Shown here: positions 60,679-64,000 of the stretch, in pieces
How positions within the stretch are numbered: position 1 is the first letter of the stretch
Layout: every line of letters begins with the position of its first letter
Assembly: GCA_021464245.1 (NCBI GenBank)
Contig: JADCRB010000036.1
Location: 4,638,431-4,702,430 of the forward strand
Length of the DNA: 64,000 nucleotides
Source: Carallia brachiata
Taxonomy: Eukaryota > Streptophyta > Magnoliopsida > Malpighiales > Rhizophoraceae
Direction: 5' to 3'
Notes under the pieces: generated by a model
What the model was told of the DNA's origin: nothing
Database searches by the model: none
The model's input: only the letters and a program-made list of their open reading frames with translations
Translations under genes and position numbers: made by a program

Positions 60679-61582
60679 CCTTTATTTGTACTTGTTGTGT
60701 ACTTCATAATTTTATTAAAATGGGAGGACAATTAGATATTTTTATTTTATGATATGCCGATGAGAATGCAGATAATGGTAAAAACAATTCTTCATACTCA
60801 CGTGAGATGGTAAATATTTTCAAAGTCAACTACATCAAATAGGTCGTATTCGAGATCGCATTGCACAAGCTTTATAGCAAAGACATAATAATTAGATGTA
60901 CTAAAGTTTATATTTGTTTATCATATCACTAATACTTGTAATATTATGAACTTTTTGAATCGCATTGTAAGTTTTTAACTTATTTTGAATACCGAAATAT
61001 AGTCTCATTTATTAATTATTCATGTGTTATATACTGATAATAATTTTTCATACAATTCTTATTATAAATAAAAATAATCATTGATGAAAGAAATTCAAAT
61101 AGTACAGCAGATAACTAAAGATGGATAACAGACAACTAAACACGTACAACAAACAGTAATGACAGGACAACGACAATAGAAAACTACAACAAAACAACAA
61201 AAAATTGACAGTGTAACCGAACGATCCCTTAAACTCTATGCAACGCAGTGTGAGAAACATAGAAACTTTTGAGAGAAAGATACTGAGAAAGACAATGTCT
61301 GAGAAACATAGAAACTTTGAAAGATACTAAGAAAGATAATGTCCTATTTCATTTGGGATGATATTTGAGTAGAATACTTTAGTCTTCACGGCTACATATA
61401 TTTATAATTAAATTTTATAATTAGAAAAGGAAATTCTTTAATAAAAAAATAAAAGTAAAAATGAAACTTTTTTTTTTGGTACATCGAAATAAAATTGAAA
61501 CTAGTGTCATATAATTTATAAAATATATTGTATTCTAAAATAATCCAAGATCATCTTTGAAATATTCTTAAAATATGCTTGG
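60679..61582. other. AT-rich spacer
   Basis: No gene is recognised. A short imperfect duplication (GAGAAACATAGAAACTTT) lies at about 61252 and 61300. Confidence 0.45.
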
Positions 61583-61850
61583 GAATATGCCATTATATAT
61601 ATGGATAGAGATTGTTACAATGGAATATAATTGCTCTATCAGGACAGTCAATGTACAACGTCTATATATTATGGCTAATTTCGGTTTGAAATGTAGGCTA
61701 ATTTTGGGACGTTCCTGAAAGTTATGTGGGATGTTAAGATTATAAATAGGCTATGACAGGGTGATGATGGACTGGCGAGAAATAAGGGAATATGCTTATA
61801 TTTTGTAAAATATTCCATGCTTGTTATGGGAACTTGTTTTCGTTTATAAG
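61583..61850 (+). promoter_or_regulatory. Two P1BS sites and TATA box of PHT1 gene 2
   Basis: GAATATGC occurs at 61583-61590 and again at 61788-61795. Both fit the PHR1 site GNATATNC. TTTATAAG at 61843-61850 is a likely TATA box. The leader exon ends at CTCAG before GT at 61954, and the 5'UTR intron runs 61954-62523 (ending TTGCAG). Confidence 0.7.
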
Positions 61851-62576
61851 TCCCCAAGCCCCCACCTGGCTTCCCTACCATTTCTTGCTCACTTAATTCT
61901 CTTCCTCACACCTATCCTCTCTCTCAACCTTTCAAGGGAAAACGCAGACTCAGGTAGGCGAAAAATTAGAACTTTTTCTTTGTGCATTTGCATGATTCTA
62001 TTCTTCAGGCATAAAAACTTCTTAAAACTTAGTCATTCTTGGAATGTGCATAAGCAAAATCTTGTTTTGTTGAAGGTGCAATGAACAGATTTCTGTGTCT
62101 CCGTTTTGGTTCTTAAATTGTAATGAATGTGCAATGTGTTTGCTCATTGTGATCTTATTCATTTGTGTTTCCTCTTGGGGGCCATTTCTTATTCGATCGC
62201 ATTACATTTTTCATTAGCAGGATATTTTATGTGACCATAATTGTAAGTGTAACAAAATATGATCCGCTTATGGATTATAACCAGTTTCTGGATATCTTTC
62301 TTTGAAACAAAAACAAATGGTTTGTAGCATCATGTTTATGTCTTCAAGATTGCCAGAAAATATTATCAATATGTTATAATTGATGGCTTCATCTGTTCTG
62401 TATTTTAATTGGGTACTTTTATCTTAAGCCTTTTCCGGAAAATTGAACAATGCATAATCTTTTTTTTTTTTTTTGGAGACAAAAACAATGCGTAATCTTA
62501 TTGCTTTGGTTCAACCATTGCAGATATTCTCCCTGAGAATTGGCAGAGAAAGGTTTTTGAGTGACTACTGCGAGAA

Positions 62577-64000
62577 ATGGCCAAGGAACAATTGCAGGTG
62601 CTCAATGCACTTGACGTTGCAAAAACACAATGGTATCATTTCACTGCAATCATCATTGCTGGGATGGGTTTCTTCACCGATGCATATGATCTCTTCTGCA
62701 TATCCCTCGTCACCAAATTGCTTGGTCGCATATACTACCACGTTGACGGTGCAGCAAAGCCTGGAACATTGCCTCCCGGTGTGTCGGCAGCCGTTAATGG
62801 TGTGGCATTCTGCGGAACATTGTCCGGCCAGGTCTTCTTTGGTTGGCTAGGCGACAAGTTGGGCCGGAAGAAAGTTTATGGCATCACTCTCATGCTCATG
62901 GTCGTATGTTCAATTTGCTCAGGGCTTTCCTTTGGAAAGGATCCAAAAACAGTTATGGCAACACTTTGCTTCTTCAGATTCTGGCTCGGGTTCGGTATTG
63001 GTGGGGATTACCCACTTTCTGCTACCATCATGTCTGAATATGCTAATAAGAAGACTCGAGGGGCCTTCATTGCAGCAGTCTTTGCCATGCAAGGATTCGG
63101 AATTTTGGCAGGTGGTGTATTTGCTATAATTGTGTCAGCCATATTTCAAGCCAAGTTCAAGGCTCCGACTTATGAGGTTGATGCAATCGCGTCAACTGTT
63201 CCCCAAGCAGACTATGTTTGGCGAATAGTCGTGATGTTTGGGGCGATACCAGCTGCTCTTACCTACTATTGGCGCACGAAGATGCCTGAGACCGCCCGTT
63301 ATACGGCCCTCGTTGCAAAGAATGCGGAGAGGGCAGCATCAGATATGTCCAAGGTCTTGCAGGTTGATATTGAGGCGGAACCTCAAAAGATTGAGCAGAT
63401 TAATCAGAAAGAAGGCAGCTCTTATGGTTTGTTCTCGAAAGAGTTTGCACGTAGACATGGTCTTCACTTGCTTGGAACAGCCAGCACATGGTTCTTGCTT
63501 GACATTGCATTCTATAGCCAAAATCTGTTCCAAAAGGATATCTTCAGTGCCGTTGGGTGGATTCCTCCAGCCAAGACCATGAATGCTATTGAGGAGGTTC
63601 ACAAGATTGCGAGGGCCCAAACTCTTATAGCCCTCTGCAGTACTGTCCCTGGCTATTGGTTTACAGTTGCTTTCATTGATATAATTGGAAGATTTGCCAT
63701 CCAAATGCTAGGTTTCTTCTTCATGACGGTGTTTATGTTTGCATTGGCCATTCCTTACGACCACTGGACTCACAAGGACAACAGAATAGGATTTGTGGTG
63801 CTCTACTCATTGACCTTCTTCTTTGCAAACTTCGGACCTAATGCCACCACATTTGTTGTGCCGGCCGAGATTTTCCCAGCCAGGGTTCGGTCTACTTGCC
63901 ACGGTATATCCGCAGGAGCCGGAAAGATTGGGGCCATGATTGGTGCATTCGGTTTCCTGTATTTGTCCCAGAACCAGGACAAATCTAAGACTGATGCAGG
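62577..64000 (+). CDS. High-affinity inorganic phosphate transporter, PHT1 family (3' end outside window)
   Basis: An open frame from ATG at 62577 runs without a stop to the window end, giving 474 codons of a protein expected to be about 535 aa. It starts [20 protein letters not shown]. It has [14 protein letters not shown] and the PHT1 signature [13 protein letters not shown] at residues 142-154. It is very similar to the first transporter along its whole length, differing mostly in the central loop ([17 protein letters not shown]) and in scattered conservative changes. It is a plasma-membrane proton/phosphate symporter. A 570-base 5'UTR intron and two upstream P1BS sites mirror gene 1, so this is a tandem duplicate with preserved leader structure and likely phosphate-starvation control. 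More PHT1 copies may follow beyond the window. Confidence 0.96.
   Translation, partial: MAKEQLQVLNALDVAKTQWYHFTAIIIAGMGFFTDAYDLFCISLVTKLLGRIYYHVDGAAKPGTLPPGVSAAVNGVAFCGTLSGQVFFGWLGDKLGRKKVYGITLMLMVVCSICSGLSFGKDPKTVMATLCFFRFWLGFGIGGDYPLSATIMSEYANKKTRGAFIAAVFAMQGFGILAGGVFAIIVSAIFQAKFKAPTYEVDAIASTVPQADYVWRIVVMFGAIPAALTYYWRTKMPETARYTALVAKNAERAASDMSKVLQVDIEAEPQKIEQINQKEGSSYGLFSKEFARRHGLHLLGTASTWFLLDIAFYSQNLFQKDIFSAVGWIPPAKTMNAIEEVHKIARAQTLIALCSTVPGYWFTVAFIDIIGRFAIQMLGFFFMTVFMFALAIPYDHWTHKDNRIGFVVLYSLTFFFANFGPNATTFVVPAEIFPARVRSTCHGISAGAGKIGAMIGAFGFLYLSQNQDKSKTDA

Overview
The window is nuclear DNA of a core eudicot plant. The genes have plant-type introns and plant-only families (AP2/ERF factors, ATL RING-H2 ligases, PHT1 phosphate transporters). 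They sit in very AT-rich, poly(A/T)-rich spacers full of small non-autonomous transposons. The species cannot be read from the sequence.

Left part (1-11.3 kb): an isolated housekeeping-type promoter (telo-boxes plus site II motifs), then a broken bHLH gene (1775-2235). Next is a complete seven-exon gene on the minus strand for the replication-licensing factor CDT1 (6290-2898). Its promoter carries E2F-type sites inside a large inverted repeat. A diverged tandem duplication fills 6.5-9.3 kb. An ATL16-like RING-H2 ubiquitin ligase gene follows on the minus strand (11266-10181), with an in-frame stop at codon 25.

Middle part (15.7-36.4 kb): four intronless group IXc ERF genes at 15727(+), 21498(-), 31442(+) and 35592(+). 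The first two are small proteins (146 and 157 aa) ending in an EDLL activation motif. The last two resemble ERF15 and ERF1/ORA59. In other plants this group integrates ethylene and jasmonate signals and binds GCC boxes. A GCCGCC core lies upstream of the third gene.

Right part (39-64 kb): hAT-like and PIF/Harbinger-like miniature elements (several with clear target-site duplications), a 5'-truncated LINE, a 121-base run of C, and two PHT1 phosphate transporter genes. The first PHT1 gene is complete (55050-56654). The second runs off the window end (62577-64000). Both have a 5'UTR intron and PHR1-type P1BS sites upstream. Between them lies a three-exon relic of NSE4, a subunit of the SMC5/6 complex.

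From memory, the Arabidopsis loci ATL16, ERF096 and PHT1;1-1;3 are close together on chromosome 5, and CDT1A lies near ERF15 on chromosome 2. The window therefore looks like one relatively unrearranged ancestral block. I found no wholly new system. The most interesting items are the paired E2F inverted repeat, the nonsense codon in the RING gene, the ERF cluster and its oddities, the NSE4 and bHLH relics, and the poly(C) tract.
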